Assembly (NCBI RefSeq): GCF_000429405.1
Contig: NZ_AUBU01000006.1
Span: forward strand, 62,001-126,000
DNA from: Algoriphagus marincola DSM 16067
Lineage (GTDB): Bacteria > Bacteroidota > Bacteroidia > Cytophagales > Cyclobacteriaceae
Reading direction: 5' to 3'
DNA length: 64,000 nt
Part shown: piece by piece, positions 6,838 through 16,509 of the stretch
Numbering within the stretch: position 1 is the first letter of the stretch
Layout of the letters: each line of letters opens with the position of its first letter
Made by a program: the position numbers and the translations under genes
Notes under the pieces: generated by a model
Told to the model about the DNA's origin: nothing
Seen by the model: only the letters and a program-made list of their open reading frames with translations
Databases searched by the model: none

Positions 6838-9240
6838 ATGAAAACAAAACTACTTTCACTGCTTTTTATTTTTCTATCCGGCACTATCCTAGCCCAAGGC
6901 GTGGTCAAAGGAAGAATTTTCAATCCTGTAAACAATGAGCCAGTAGCTTTTGCCAACGTTCTCATCTTGGAAACGGAATTAGGAGCCATTTCAGATGTGG
7001 ATGGAAACTACGAAATCCAAAATGTACCTCCGGGACTTTACAACATCCGTGCAAGCTTTGTAGGTTATAAAACTGTCACCAAGTATGAAATCCAGGTCAG
7101 TCAGGCCAAAGCCATACAGCTGGATTTTGAACTACAGGAAGATGCTTCCGAGTTGAGTGAAGTGGTGGTAAGTTCAGAGTTTACCCGATCAGAAGAAACT
7201 CCGCTTTCCGTCAGAAGACTTAATACCAATGAGATTGAGCGCTATCCGGGAGGAAACCGGGACATCTCTCGAGTTATTCAATCTTTGCCGGGTGTAGCCA
7301 GCACAGCGAGTTTCCGAAATGATATTTTGATCCGGGGAGGAGCGCCAAACGAGAATAAGTTTTTCATCGATGAAATAGAGGTTCCTGTTATCAACCACTT
7401 TGCTACCCAAGGTTCCTCCGGCGGGCCAGTCGGAATTCTCAATGTCAACCTGATCAAAAATGTAGATGTCATCACGGGAGGTTTTCCAGCCAATCGAATG
7501 AACTCTTTGAGCTCCTTCTTCGAATTTGAGTTGAAGGAAGGAAGAAGAGACGAGATGTTTACCCAATTGACCGTGGGAGCATCCGAGCTAACTCTTTCCA
7601 ACGAAGGGCCCATAGGGGATAAAACCACCTACCTTTTCTCTGCCAGAAGATCCTATTTGCAGGGGTTATTTCGGCTTTTGGGTCTGCCTTTTCTACCGAC
7701 ATTCAATGATTTTCAGGTAAAAACCACAACCAAACTGAATGATAAGACGGAGTTGACATTTTTGGGGGTAGGAGCCATCGATAATTTTGTGCTCAATCAG
7801 GATATCCCAGATGATGAAACTGAAGAAGAACGGGAAAACCGATTGTATCTCCTTGGAGTATTGCCTATTCAAGAACAGTGGAATTACACAACTGGACTAA
7901 AGCTTAAGCGCTTTAGAGAGAATGGTTTTTGGACTTTTGTACTTAGCCGAAATATGCTAAACAACCGCTCTTTCAAATATGCCAACAATGATGAAAGCTC
8001 AGAGGACAATTTGATTTTTGACTACCTCTCTCAAGAGTCAGAGAATAAATTCAGGGCGGAAAACTCCATTTTTGGAACTGGATACACGCTGAAATACGGT
8101 GTAAATTATGAGTACTCGAGATACCTAATCGAAAACTTTGATCGGGCTACACTTTCCAGCACGGGTCAGGTCATTGACATCAGCTCCATTAATAATTTCA
8201 ATTCCTACGGTGCCTTTGTATCAGGAAGCAAGACATTTGACGGAGAGCGCCTGCTATTGACAGGCGGAATTCGGATGGATGGTTCCGATTTTGGTCGGAC
8301 TGCCCAAAATCCACTGAATCAAATAAGCCCACGAATCTCTGTTTCCTATCAGCTCAAACCAAATTTATTTGCAACTGCCAATGCAGGAATCTATTACCAA
8401 CGCCCACCATATACAGTCCTAGGATTCCGAAATAATGAAGGGGAATTGATCAATCAGCAAAATGATGTTCGTTTTATTCGCAACAATCAACTGATTGCAG
8501 GAATCGAATTATTACAGCCTGAGAAAAACCGAAGATTCACTGCCGAGGCATTTTACAAGCGCTATTCGAATTATCCTTCCTCTGTACTCAATGGAATTTC
8601 CCTCGCCAATTTGGGGGCTGACTTTGGTGTAATTGGTAATGAAGCAGTGATATCTAACTCAGATGGACGTGCTTACGGAATTGAATTTTTGGCTCAGCAG
8701 CGTTTATTTAATGACTTTTATGGAATTGCGGCTTTGACTTTGGTACGAAGTGAATTTACCAATCCAAATACCGAGGGTTTCATTCCTTCCTCTTGGGACA
8801 ATCGGATCATTCTAAGTCTTACCGCTGGAAAACGATTTAAGAAAAACTGGGAAATCGGTGCGAGATGGAGATTTTTAGGAGGAACGCCTTATACACCATT
8901 TGATGTAGAAGAGTCTGCACTGATCAGTAATTGGGATCTACGGAATCAAGGAATTTTGGACTTTACTCAAATCAACGGCGAGCGTCTTCCGGCTTTCCAT
9001 CAGCTCGATCTGCGGGTAGACAAAAAGTATTATTTCAAAAACTGGAACCTTAACTGGTATTTTGATATTCAAAATGCCTACAACTTCGAGGCACAACAGG
9101 CTCCACTGCTAGTTCCGGAGCGAGATGATGCGGGAGACTTGATCGTCAATCCAAATGACCCAAGTCGATATCAATTGAAATTGATTGAAAATACGGCAGG
9201 GAATATTCTTCCTACCATTGGCTTGATCATTGAATTTTAA
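6838..9240 (+). CDS. TonB-dependent receptor with CarboxypepD-like domain
   Basis: 800 residues from the ATG at 6838, preferred over an in-frame TTG at 6799 because it begins a clean signal peptide (MKTKLLSLLF to ILAQG). Residues about 22-105 form the carboxypeptidase regulatory-like beta sandwich (VVKGRIFNPVNNEPVAFANV, GLYNIRASFVGYK) found before many Bacteroidetes receptors. The plug follows (SRVIQSLPGVAS, ILIRGGAPNENKFFIDEIEVP), then a beta-barrel ending in LIIEF with a terminal aromatic residue. It imports a bulky substrate through the outer membrane using TonB energy. No SusD partner is adjacent, so the substrate is unknown. Convergent with the next gene across a shared terminator. Confidence 0.9.
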   Translation: MKTKLLSLLFIFLSGTILAQGVVKGRIFNPVNNEPVAFANVLILETELGAISDVDGNYEIQNVPPGLYNIRASFVGYKTVTKYEIQVSQAKAIQLDFELQEDASELSEVVVSSEFTRSEETPLSVRRLNTNEIERYPGGNRDISRVIQSLPGVASTASFRNDILIRGGAPNENKFFIDEIEVPVINHFATQGSSGGPVGILNVNLIKNVDVITGGFPANRMNSLSSFFEFELKEGRRDEMFTQLTVGASELTLSNEGPIGDKTTYLFSARRSYLQGLFRLLGLPFLPTFNDFQVKTTTKLNDKTELTFLGVGAIDNFVLNQDIPDDETEEERENRLYLLGVLPIQEQWNYTTGLKLKRFRENGFWTFVLSRNMLNNRSFKYANNDESSEDNLIFDYLSQESENKFRAENSIFGTGYTLKYGVNYEYSRYLIENFDRATLSSTGQVIDISSINNFNSYGAFVSGSKTFDGERLLLTGGIRMDGSDFGRTAQNPLNQISPRISVSYQLKPNLFATANAGIYYQRPPYTVLGFRNNEGELINQQNDVRFIRNNQLIAGIELLQPEKNRRFTAEAFYKRYSNYPSSVLNGISLANLGADFGVIGNEAVISNSDGRAYGIEFLAQQRLFNDFYGIAALTLVRSEFTNPNTEGFIPSSWDNRIILSLTAGKRFKKNWEIGARWRFLGGTPYTPFDVEESALISNWDLRNQGILDFTQINGERLPAFHQLDLRVDKKYYFKNWNLNWYFDIQNAYNFEAQQAPLLVPERDDAGDLIVNPNDPSRYQLKLIENTAGNILPTIGLIIEF

Positions 9241-9246
9241 AAATAA

Positions 9247-9274
9247 AGCCAGATCGTAAAATTCCGATCTGGCT
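9247..9274. terminator. bidirectional terminator
   Basis: AGCCAGATCG (9247-9256) and CGATCTGGCT (9265-9274) form a perfect 10-bp stem with an eight-base loop, flanked by A-rich and T-rich stretches. It sits between the stop codons of two convergent genes. Confidence 0.85.
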
Positions 9275-9283
9275 TCATTTAAA

Positions 9284-9730
9284 TTATTTCAGTCGCCAAC
9301 GTACGTTTAATCCAAAGCCACCGGCGTCAAAATTGGTGTTTTCTACCAAAATAAAGTAGGGCCTCCAATCCAATCCAATCACTAGCGGAACGTCCGCAAA
9401 AGCATATTCAGCTCCGATTTCACCTGCTGCTCCAAGTCTAAAGGGATCGCCGAGAAATAAGGAAGGACCAAAGCCCAAATAATAATTAAACTCTGAATCT
9501 GCTATTGGACGATAGATTGGATTCCAGAGCAGGTCAATTCCGACTCCACCGCCTCCAAAGCTAAGGTCACCGTGCAGTCTACTAAAGTCTCCTAAGGAAA
9601 AGACCGCATCCAATGCTACATTATTTCCATTGACATTTCCGAATCGGAGACCCAATTCCTGACCGTGAGATTCTACTATTGCAAAGGTTCCTATGAAGAA
9701 CATTGCGAGCATGAGTTTTTTGAAATTCAT
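9284..9730 (-). CDS. small outer membrane beta-barrel protein, unknown function
   Basis: 148 residues. A signal peptide (MNFKKLMLAMFFIGTFAIVESHG) is followed by alternating polar and hydrophobic strands rich in glycine and aromatic residues (GNNVALDAVFSLG, YYLGFGPSLFLGD, LVIGLDWRPYFIL, GLNVRWRLK). The pattern is that of a small 6-8 strand outer membrane barrel, but no family is recognised. It stands alone between the receptor and the decarboxylase genes. Confidence 0.65.
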   Translation of the reverse strand: MNFKKLMLAMFFIGTFAIVESHGQELGLRFGNVNGNNVALDAVFSLGDFSRLHGDLSFGGGGVGIDLLWNPIYRPIADSEFNYYLGFGPSLFLGDPFRLGAAGEIGAEYAFADVPLVIGLDWRPYFILVENTNFDAGGFGLNVRWRLK

Positions 9731-9763
9731 ATGCTGAAAATTTAGGTTTAGATAAAAGTTACT

Positions 9764-11260
9764 TTAATTACATCGAAAATCAGACCAATTTTGATCTTTT
9801 CCCTTTTTTGATAGAATTTCATTTCCGATTCGAAGGACCTCATCTACTAGTAAATCCATGTCTTCAAATCTTGTACGTTGATTGACATTGGCAACTCGAA
9901 GCGTATATTTTCCATTCAAAATAGTAGAACTCGGAGAGGCAATCCCTTCCTCCTGAATCCGGACAAGAATCTCCCTATTTAAGTCTCGAATTTCTTCCTC
10001 GCTCATTCCTTGTTGAACCATTCGAAAGCAGGTGATACTCATGGAAACTGGCGCCATTAATTCCAGCTGTGCATGTGAATCAACCAATCGGCCCAAGTAT
10101 TCAGCCTGCCGATTATTCTGAGCAATCATTTGGGCATACTTTTTCCAGCCATGCTCCTTCAAAGACATCCAGATTTTAAGTGCTTTAAATCCTCTTGAAA
10201 GCTCAAAACCATAATGACTGATCGGATCGGGACCACCTGAAAGCCCCCGCATCTCCTGTAGTAGGTAATTTGGAGTCATAGCAAACGCATCTCTATGCTT
10301 CTTGGCATCCCGAATTAAAGTGCATCCCACTTCATAAGGAACATAAAGCCACTTATGCAAATCGAATGCTACCGAATCTGCCTCTTCCAAAGCCACAAGC
10401 CGACTTGCATATATCGGATCTAGCCTGGCCAAAGCACCGTATGCTCCATCCACATGAAACCAAAGATTGTACTTCTTAGCTAATTCCAGTAACTCATCCA
10501 AGGGATCAATCGCTCCAGTATTGACAGTCCCGGCCGTACCCACTATAGCGAAGGGACTCAGTCCTGCAGCCAAATCGGCTTGAATTTGCTCTTTCAGTAG
10601 ATCTGCCTTCATTTCAAAATTGGCATTCACAGGAATTTTTCGGACTGAATCAGTTCCTAAGCCCAAAATCTCGGCTGCTTTTTGAATACAGGAATGCGTT
10701 TCGGTGGAGCAATAAAGAACTAGATTTTCTCCATTCCCAACAAGACCTTTTTCACGGATATTTCCCTCACCATGAGAATTGCGAGCTACAGCCAAGGCGG
10801 TGATATTGGCCATTGATCCTCCACTGACCAAAATTCCGGAGGCATCCACTGGAAAGCCCATCAACTCTTTGCACCAATTCACGACTTGGCGATCTACATA
10901 CATGGCCGAATGCTCTCCGATAGTCGTATTGGGGTTCATCCCGGAAGCCAACAAATCGGCAAATGTACCTAGGGGTGTACCGGTTCCCTGAATCCAGGCA
11001 AAAAATCGGGGATGTACGTTCCCTTTGTTATAGGGGAAAACATTCTGCTTAAAATCCTCATAGACCTTTTTTGGGTCCTCGCCATTTTCGGGAATAGAAG
11101 TCTCGAGCGCTTTCTTGACCTCTTGGGGAATGGGTTTCCAGATCTTTTCATCTCGGATGCCTTTCCAATAGTCGATGAGGTCATCGATCATCTGATGGCC
11201 CAATTGACGCATAGATTCCCAATCCTGTGGATCTAGGCTTTGATCAGTTTCGTTTTTCAT
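9764..11260 (-). CDS. PLP-dependent decarboxylase, aromatic amino acid family
   Basis: 498 residues of the group II pyridoxal-phosphate decarboxylases. The PLP lysine is K303 in AFDLHKWLYVPYE; D271 (WFHVDGAYG) binds the pyridine nitrogen and H189 (STETHSC) stacks on the ring. These are the residues of the aromatic-L-amino-acid and tyrosine decarboxylase branch. The likely reaction is removal of CO2 from an aromatic amino acid to give an amine; the exact substrate cannot be read from sequence. The cytoplasmic enzyme is 34 bases downstream of a FemAB-like gene on the same strand, so the two are probably co-transcribed. Confidence 0.85.
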   Translation of the reverse strand: MKNETDQSLDPQDWESMRQLGHQMIDDLIDYWKGIRDEKIWKPIPQEVKKALETSIPENGEDPKKVYEDFKQNVFPYNKGNVHPRFFAWIQGTGTPLGTFADLLASGMNPNTTIGEHSAMYVDRQVVNWCKELMGFPVDASGILVSGGSMANITALAVARNSHGEGNIREKGLVGNGENLVLYCSTETHSCIQKAAEILGLGTDSVRKIPVNANFEMKADLLKEQIQADLAAGLSPFAIVGTAGTVNTGAIDPLDELLELAKKYNLWFHVDGAYGALARLDPIYASRLVALEEADSVAFDLHKWLYVPYEVGCTLIRDAKKHRDAFAMTPNYLLQEMRGLSGGPDPISHYGFELSRGFKALKIWMSLKEHGWKKYAQMIAQNNRQAEYLGRLVDSHAQLELMAPVSMSITCFRMVQQGMSEEEIRDLNREILVRIQEEGIASPSSTILNGKYTLRVANVNQRTRFEDMDLLVDEVLRIGNEILSKKGKDQNWSDFRCN

Positions 11261-11294
11261 GAAGCAAATGGCTTAAAGGAATATAGAAAGGCTC

Positions 11295-12386
11295 TTACTT
11301 GAATTTTTTTACAATCTTGGAAACAAAGGTTTTGTTTTTTTGAACCCATGGGAGGAGTTTTTGATAGGCAAAAAACTGTGCAGGCTTTAGGACCCAATAC
11401 TGAGGTTCAGGCAAGGGCAAAACTTCCCCTCCAAAACCTTCCTTAAAACGGACTACTCCTGGGCTTCCACCCATAGAAATATCGTAAAAATCATATCCCT
11501 TTGATATAGCAAGCTGAATCACCTGATCCTGGAGAAAGTGACCCACCAAAAGGTCTTTCTTTTCCCGAAGTGTCGCTCCCATGATGTAGTGCAGCTTTTG
11601 TCCAGCTTCAAAAATGATCAAAGCTCCTTTCAAGGAACCCTCATTTTGACAGCAAGGGATCATGCAGTGACCACAATTCACCAAGGATATCAAAGTAGGT
11701 CCGAAGTCATCCCAAGATCGCACCGAATAGCCTTGATTTTCAGCATTAAGCTCTATCAGATCGTAAGCTTTTTGGATTTCCTCCACACTTTCTGCAAACA
11801 CCAATTCATTTCCCATACGATTGGATTTATTGACATCCCGACGAGTATTGGCTTTGTAATTTGACCGCACTTTCTCATAGGCATCTTTTTCTCCGGCAAA
11901 AAGCTTCACCGCACGGAAGGCAGACAGACCAGTGACATATTTAAAAAGCAGACCTTTTCCAGTCGGTGCAATTGGATATGCCGGCTGGGAAGTCATAAAA
12001 TGATCCTGAAAGTCAGAAATCGTGGTAATAGGTGCAGATAGCTGCGCTAGAAAGGCCCCACTTTTTTTGGCAAAAGCATAAAACTCACTGACAAATGCAG
12101 GAAACAGATCTTCCTTTCCCTCATCCAAGACTGGTCCGTAGGGTGCCACCAAAATCTTGAGCGGGCCAGCTTTAGCCAAAACTAGTCCCATCCCTCCTTG
12201 AATCTGACCAGAAGGATCTTTAGAAAGGATCAAATGACCTTCAAAACCATAGGCGCGATAGCTTTTTAACCAATCACTGAGTTGGAGGTAAATGCCACGT
12301 TTGGATTTAGCAAGAAATTGATCCCAATCTTTCCAGTCGTCTGTATTATTTGTGATGTGAAGCCTTATCTCTTTCAATGTCTCCAA
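11295..12386 (-). CDS. FemAB/BioF2-like peptidyl or acyl transferase
   Basis: 363 residues with no signal peptide. Two GNAT-like halves are suggested: an N-terminal half with KRGIYLQLSDWLKSYRAYGFEG and GGMGLVLAKAG, and a C-terminal half with NTRRDVNKSNRMG, KGALIIFEAGQKLHYIMGAT and DFYDISMGGSPGVVRFKEGFGGE. This layout matches the FemAB family (lipid II bridge-forming aminoacyl transferases) and the related Acetyltransf_6 domain. The YDISMGG-x-RFKEGFGG block is a good family marker. The true acceptor is unknown; in Bacteroidetes such proteins often sit in polysaccharide or amine loci. Paired here with an amino-acid decarboxylase. Confidence 0.72.
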   Translation of the reverse strand: METLKEIRLHITNNTDDWKDWDQFLAKSKRGIYLQLSDWLKSYRAYGFEGHLILSKDPSGQIQGGMGLVLAKAGPLKILVAPYGPVLDEGKEDLFPAFVSEFYAFAKKSGAFLAQLSAPITTISDFQDHFMTSQPAYPIAPTGKGLLFKYVTGLSAFRAVKLFAGEKDAYEKVRSNYKANTRRDVNKSNRMGNELVFAESVEEIQKAYDLIELNAENQGYSVRSWDDFGPTLISLVNCGHCMIPCCQNEGSLKGALIIFEAGQKLHYIMGATLREKKDLLVGHFLQDQVIQLAISKGYDFYDISMGGSPGVVRFKEGFGGEVLPLPEPQYWVLKPAQFFAYQKLLPWVQKNKTFVSKIVKKFK

Positions 12387-12535
12387 GTTTGATCGCTAAT
12401 TTGGTGGAAAGGGATGTAAGGGGCAAGAAAAGGGATTGGATTGATGTATCTTCTGATGATTTTTTTGACCCACCATATGTAACTATTTCGTTGTTTTTCA
12501 GTAAAACTAAGAGTCAAAAAGCAAATAACCAGCCC

Positions 12536-13525
12536 ATGAATTTACGCATACTTATTTTTACCCTTATTTTAAGTTTTGGAGCTCAAGCTCAAACGAAGCT
12601 AATCAGCAAACTGGAAGGGAACTTTTCGGGAAATCAAATGATCGGCATTCAACTGGGTGAAAACATGGGAAACCTTTACTATGGTGAAATTTACGAGTTT
12701 GTCGAAACAGACTCCTCGCCGAGTCCAAAAACACTTTCTATCTATTATATTTTGACATCAGGAAAAATACGAGCCAGCAAAACCTTTTGGATGGAATCGG
12801 GCGAATACACACTTAGCGGAAATGTCAACCAACCTGAAAGTTGGCAACTAAGTCCTGCTCATCCATTTACTCAAATCCAATCTGATATAGAGCTTGCTGA
12901 TGATCAAAATAAAAAGAGCCTAATTTCCAGTCATCTAGATAAGCTGGTAGGTCTTCGAATGTTGAATTCAAATAAATCTCTTTTTGACGATGAAGAATTG
13001 ATGATTTTACTTAGCCAAGTTCCGAGTCATTTAGCCGATACCTGGGAAGTAGATGAAATCAAGACCTATTTGAGTCTGAATACCATGGCTCGGGCTAAAG
13101 TAGGGCAATTAGCTCCAGATTTTGTATTGGAAAGTAAAAGTGGTGAGGACTTTAGGCTTAAAGAAAAAAGAGGGAAATACGTTCTTTTGGACTTTTCCTT
13201 CACAGGCTGCGGGGGCTGTATTAAAGCCCTTCCCGAATTGATCGAGGTATATCAAAAACATGGAAATGAGGTGGAGTTTGTGACGATATGGAATGATAAA
13301 AGCCGGAATATTTGGGAAGAAAAGTGGAAGGACCACAAGGCGCTGATGACTTGGACCAACCTTTGGGACCGGACCAGTTTGGCCACCAGACTTTTTGAAA
13401 TAGAAATTTTTCCTTCTTTTGTTTTAATTAATCCTTCCGGAGAAGTTCAGAGCATTTGGAATGGTTACAGCAAAGGCAAGTTGAAAAGGAAATTAGAGAA
13501 AGAGCTAAAGGGTTTTTCCGAATAA
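12536..13525 (+). CDS. exported TlpA-like thioredoxin-fold protein
   Basis: 329 residues from the ATG at 12536; the longer frame back to 12377 overlaps the divergent gene and lacks a signal peptide. MNLRILIFTLILSFGAQAQ is a signal peptide. Residues about 20-180 resemble the DUF4369-like N-terminal domain seen in Bacteroidetes TlpA proteins, and the C-terminal third is a thioredoxin fold with the redox motif C225-G-G-C228 in DFSFTGCGGCIK and the cis-proline loop IFPSFVLI. It probably acts in the periplasm as a disulfide reductase. No cytochrome maturation genes are nearby. Confidence 0.8.
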   Translation: MNLRILIFTLILSFGAQAQTKLISKLEGNFSGNQMIGIQLGENMGNLYYGEIYEFVETDSSPSPKTLSIYYILTSGKIRASKTFWMESGEYTLSGNVNQPESWQLSPAHPFTQIQSDIELADDQNKKSLISSHLDKLVGLRMLNSNKSLFDDEELMILLSQVPSHLADTWEVDEIKTYLSLNTMARAKVGQLAPDFVLESKSGEDFRLKEKRGKYVLLDFSFTGCGGCIKALPELIEVYQKHGNEVEFVTIWNDKSRNIWEEKWKDHKALMTWTNLWDRTSLATRLFEIEIFPSFVLINPSGEVQSIWNGYSKGKLKRKLEKELKGFSE

Positions 13526-13615
13526 TTATCAATAAAGCATTTAGTTTTTTTAAACCTCATTTATTCCAAATAGGCTAATTAACTTGGTGGGAATTCAAAT
13601 ATCAGTAGTTAAACT

Positions 13616-14176
13616 ATGGCTTTTCACTCCGACCAGACATTTCAAAACCTCAGTCCTTCTGACTTTCAAATTGGTGAATACGATTCGTGTGACTTTTCAA
13701 ACTGCAACTTTGCCAATTTGAATCTGCATGGGTCTAGCTTCGAAAATTGCACTTTCAAGGGTTGTGATTTAAGCAATACCAAGGTTTCCGGTGTTTCTTT
13801 TCAGAAAGTCCGATTCGAGCGCTGCAAAATCCTCGGAGTGCATTTCAATACAGCCAATCCCTTTTTGATGGAGTTTATGTTTGACCACTGTCATCTGGAT
13901 TACTGCAACTTCTTTAATCTCAAACTGAAAAGATCCCGATTTATCCACAGCCGCCTTCTCGAGGTGGACTTTTCCCAAGCCGAACTGCAGGAAGCGAGTT
14001 TTCAGGGTTCAGACCTTAGCGGAGCCGTCTTCGATCGAAGCAATCTCGAAAAAGCCGATTTCCGAGAAGCTATCCACTACCAAATTGATCCTGAAATCAA
14101 TAAGGTGAAAGGAACAAGATTTGACTTGGAAGGCTTGCCGGGGCTGTTGGGGAAGTGGGGGATTAGAGTGGGATGA
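13616..14176 (+). CDS. pentapeptide repeat protein, Qnr/MfpA-like
   Basis: 186 residues made almost entirely of A(D/N)LXX-type repeats (CDFSN CNFAN LNLHG SSFEN CTFKG CDLSN and onward), interrupted near residue 80-90, and ending in YQIDPEINKVKGTRFDLEGLPGLLGKWGI. The fold is a right-handed quadrilateral beta helix. The break into two repeat blocks and the C-terminal YxIDP block resemble chromosomal Qnr homologues, which mimic DNA and protect gyrase from quinolones. Repeats alone do not prove that role, and it is shorter than the roughly 215 residues of true Qnr. It has no operon partner. Confidence 0.8.
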   Translation: MAFHSDQTFQNLSPSDFQIGEYDSCDFSNCNFANLNLHGSSFENCTFKGCDLSNTKVSGVSFQKVRFERCKILGVHFNTANPFLMEFMFDHCHLDYCNFFNLKLKRSRFIHSRLLEVDFSQAELQEASFQGSDLSGAVFDRSNLEKADFREAIHYQIDPEINKVKGTRFDLEGLPGLLGKWGIRVG

Positions 14177-14233
14177 GGAATTTTACTAATCAACAATACC
14201 ATTTAACCTCCATTTACTGAAGTAATCTCCAAA

Positions 14234-16444
14234 TCAAATATTCAACCAATAATTCAGCTTCAGCACCAAACTTCGCTGCTTGGAGGCAAAGGTATCCGGG
14301 AAATAATTGTCAGTGTAAACCAAGAAGAAATCCGAAACCGGTGCAAATCGCCATTGCAATCGGGTATTGATATTGATATTTTGAATTTGGTTGTTGTACT
14401 GGATGAAAGTTGTCCAGAAGAGCGACTTGGTAAAGGTCAAATCAATCCGCGGTCCCACAAGTAGCAAATCTGCGTCATTTTGTGGCTCAGGGAGACGGAT
14501 CCGATTATAACTGAAGTTCATCCCGATATTAGCCGTATAGCCAATTCTCCAGGCAAGTTCACTTCGTAAAGTGGCTATATCTCCGGTAAAATACTCTCCC
14601 GCTTCACCTTCTAATCTAACGTTAAATGCCTGTCGAGGATTGGAGCGAAATTCGAAACCAAATCGATCAGTAGTATAATCCGTTCCAGCAGCCAATCGCT
14701 CCCCTCCTGTACGAGTTGGGTCAAAGTCATCAAACAAATAGATATAGCTGCTCGTATAGCCGACTGCAAACTGTGCCAATGACTGAAAACGAACTTCATA
14801 CTGAAGACCAATATCCCGGTCTGTGGTCCCTAGAGTTTCATTCCATCGGAGCTCATACTCCAGTTGAGGTCCATGACTGTTGATGAAATTGGATTTGGGG
14901 AAAAACCGATAGCCCAAGTCTGGGTTAAAGCGCTTGTAATCCACCCGAGGGACAAAACCAACTTCAGGATTATAGCCAGCTCCAATATCCAAGTAGCTAA
15001 TACTCCAACGCCAGTGCAGGTCGCTGTACAATATATAAGCATTGAGCGTTCGGGGAGCTTCTTTCTCGGTGCTTTCAAAAGTTCGATGGTAAAGGGCCTT
15101 TCCCGTCCAGCGATTATCCTCTGAAGCCAAATTATACTCCACCCCAAGCATGCGATTGTATTCATTGGGGTTGAAAATACTTTGATACTCATCCAAGGCT
15201 AAAGACTCCCGATCAACGAAAATAAAACCAACATTGGATCTAGAGAAAACCTTCTTTTGAACTGCGAAAACACTAAAATTCTTTCCTGCTATACCTCGAT
15301 CCTCGTCGGTAGCGGTTTGCATATTCATCAGTCCTACACGCCAGTCATCTGTGACTTTTCCAGAAAGTCTGGCACCGTAGATGATTTTATTCTGCACATT
15401 TTGACCCGTTGCGCTATCACGGTCTACCCCGATTCGACGAGAGAAAAAGGGTCTTGCCAGTGGATGACCAAAACTTGCAAAAAGATCACCGTTTTCAAGA
15501 AAGAACTGTCTTCGCTCAGGAAAAAAGATCTCAAAACGATCCAAATTGGTGACTTGCTGATCTACCTCCACCTGAGAGAAATCCGGATTGAATGTTAAGT
15601 CCAAATTCAAGGCAGGTCCAATTCCGACTTTGGCATCCCCTCCAAATGCAGGAGTAAAGGACTCGGAAGTTCCTTCCAGGAAATTTTGGGACGTTCGGCC
15701 TGCGATGTACGGAATCACAGAAATATTCGCTGAATTTTTGCGTAGCGGCTCTTCAAAAATCAAGGTCCTGCTGAATGCTGTCGAAATGATGGAGAAATTT
15801 CGAGGAATAGGTGCCCAAGTACTACGTTCCCCATTATGACTATCGATTCGGTAAAAATTTACATTCCAATTTTGAGCACCATCCTTGTATCGCAGCGTAG
15901 AAAGAGGAATGACGGCCTCTACCTGCCAATGATTTTCATGAATAGTTGCACGGGCATACCATTTATTATCCCAAGCCAAATTTAGATCCTCAGATCGGGA
16001 ACCTCCATTAGCTAAAAGTGCCTCTCGCTGTACACCATAAGGGTTGATGCCAAACTGAAAGGCATTGGTCTTATCGTTGAAGGTATCAAAAACGAAACTG
16101 ATCCCGTCATTCTGTTCCCCTCGATAATCCCGACGGAGAGAAGTAGATACATACTCGCGCGGGCCAGTATTTTCCATGACAGCCGCTAGGTATAAGTTGT
16201 CATCATCAAAGGCGATTTTTACCCGACTTTGCGCGACAGCTGCTGAAGTGTCGTAAGGAAAATATTGAGTGAAGTTATCATTCCATCCTTCCTCTCCCCA
16301 AATCTCCTCATCCAGAATGCCGTCTAGCACAATAGGTTCATTAAGCTTAAAAGCAAAAGCATTTACTGATTGCGCAAAGCTTTCCAATTGGGTACACATG
16401 AAAAGCAGCTTTGCGAGGAGCAAGGTGGTGATGGAAACTCTCAT
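14234..16444 (-). CDS. DUF5916 outer membrane protein with CBM9-like domain
   Basis: 736 residues. A signal peptide (to about residue 25) is followed by a carbohydrate-binding family 9-like sandwich (PIVLDGILDEEIWGEEGWNDNFTQYFP, VKIAFDDDNLYLAAVMENTG, DGISFVFDTFNDKTNAFQFGINPYGVQRE). The remainder, with FFPERRQFFLENGDLF near the junction, looks like a large outer membrane barrel ending in LKLNYWLNI. This domain order defines the DUF5916 family, common in Bacteroidetes and without an established function. The gene stands alone. Confidence 0.85.
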   Translation of the reverse strand: MRVSITTLLLAKLLFMCTQLESFAQSVNAFAFKLNEPIVLDGILDEEIWGEEGWNDNFTQYFPYDTSAAVAQSRVKIAFDDDNLYLAAVMENTGPREYVSTSLRRDYRGEQNDGISFVFDTFNDKTNAFQFGINPYGVQREALLANGGSRSEDLNLAWDNKWYARATIHENHWQVEAVIPLSTLRYKDGAQNWNVNFYRIDSHNGERSTWAPIPRNFSIISTAFSRTLIFEEPLRKNSANISVIPYIAGRTSQNFLEGTSESFTPAFGGDAKVGIGPALNLDLTFNPDFSQVEVDQQVTNLDRFEIFFPERRQFFLENGDLFASFGHPLARPFFSRRIGVDRDSATGQNVQNKIIYGARLSGKVTDDWRVGLMNMQTATDEDRGIAGKNFSVFAVQKKVFSRSNVGFIFVDRESLALDEYQSIFNPNEYNRMLGVEYNLASEDNRWTGKALYHRTFESTEKEAPRTLNAYILYSDLHWRWSISYLDIGAGYNPEVGFVPRVDYKRFNPDLGYRFFPKSNFINSHGPQLEYELRWNETLGTTDRDIGLQYEVRFQSLAQFAVGYTSSYIYLFDDFDPTRTGGERLAAGTDYTTDRFGFEFRSNPRQAFNVRLEGEAGEYFTGDIATLRSELAWRIGYTANIGMNFSYNRIRLPEPQNDADLLLVGPRIDLTFTKSLFWTTFIQYNNQIQNININTRLQWRFAPVSDFFLVYTDNYFPDTFASKQRSLVLKLNYWLNI

Positions 16445-16460
16445 AGCCTAGTTGATTTTA

Positions 16461-16468
16461 CAAAACTA
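16461..16468 (-). promoter_or_regulatory. possible -7 box for the DUF5916 gene
   Basis: TAGTTTTG on the minus strand matches TAnnTTTG exactly and lies 17 bases before the start codon, but there is no clear -33 TTTG at the usual distance and the leader would be very short. Confidence 0.35.
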
Positions 16469-16509
16469 AGCCTACTCCCCGCTTGGAATTATACAATTTT
16501 ATGAATGGT

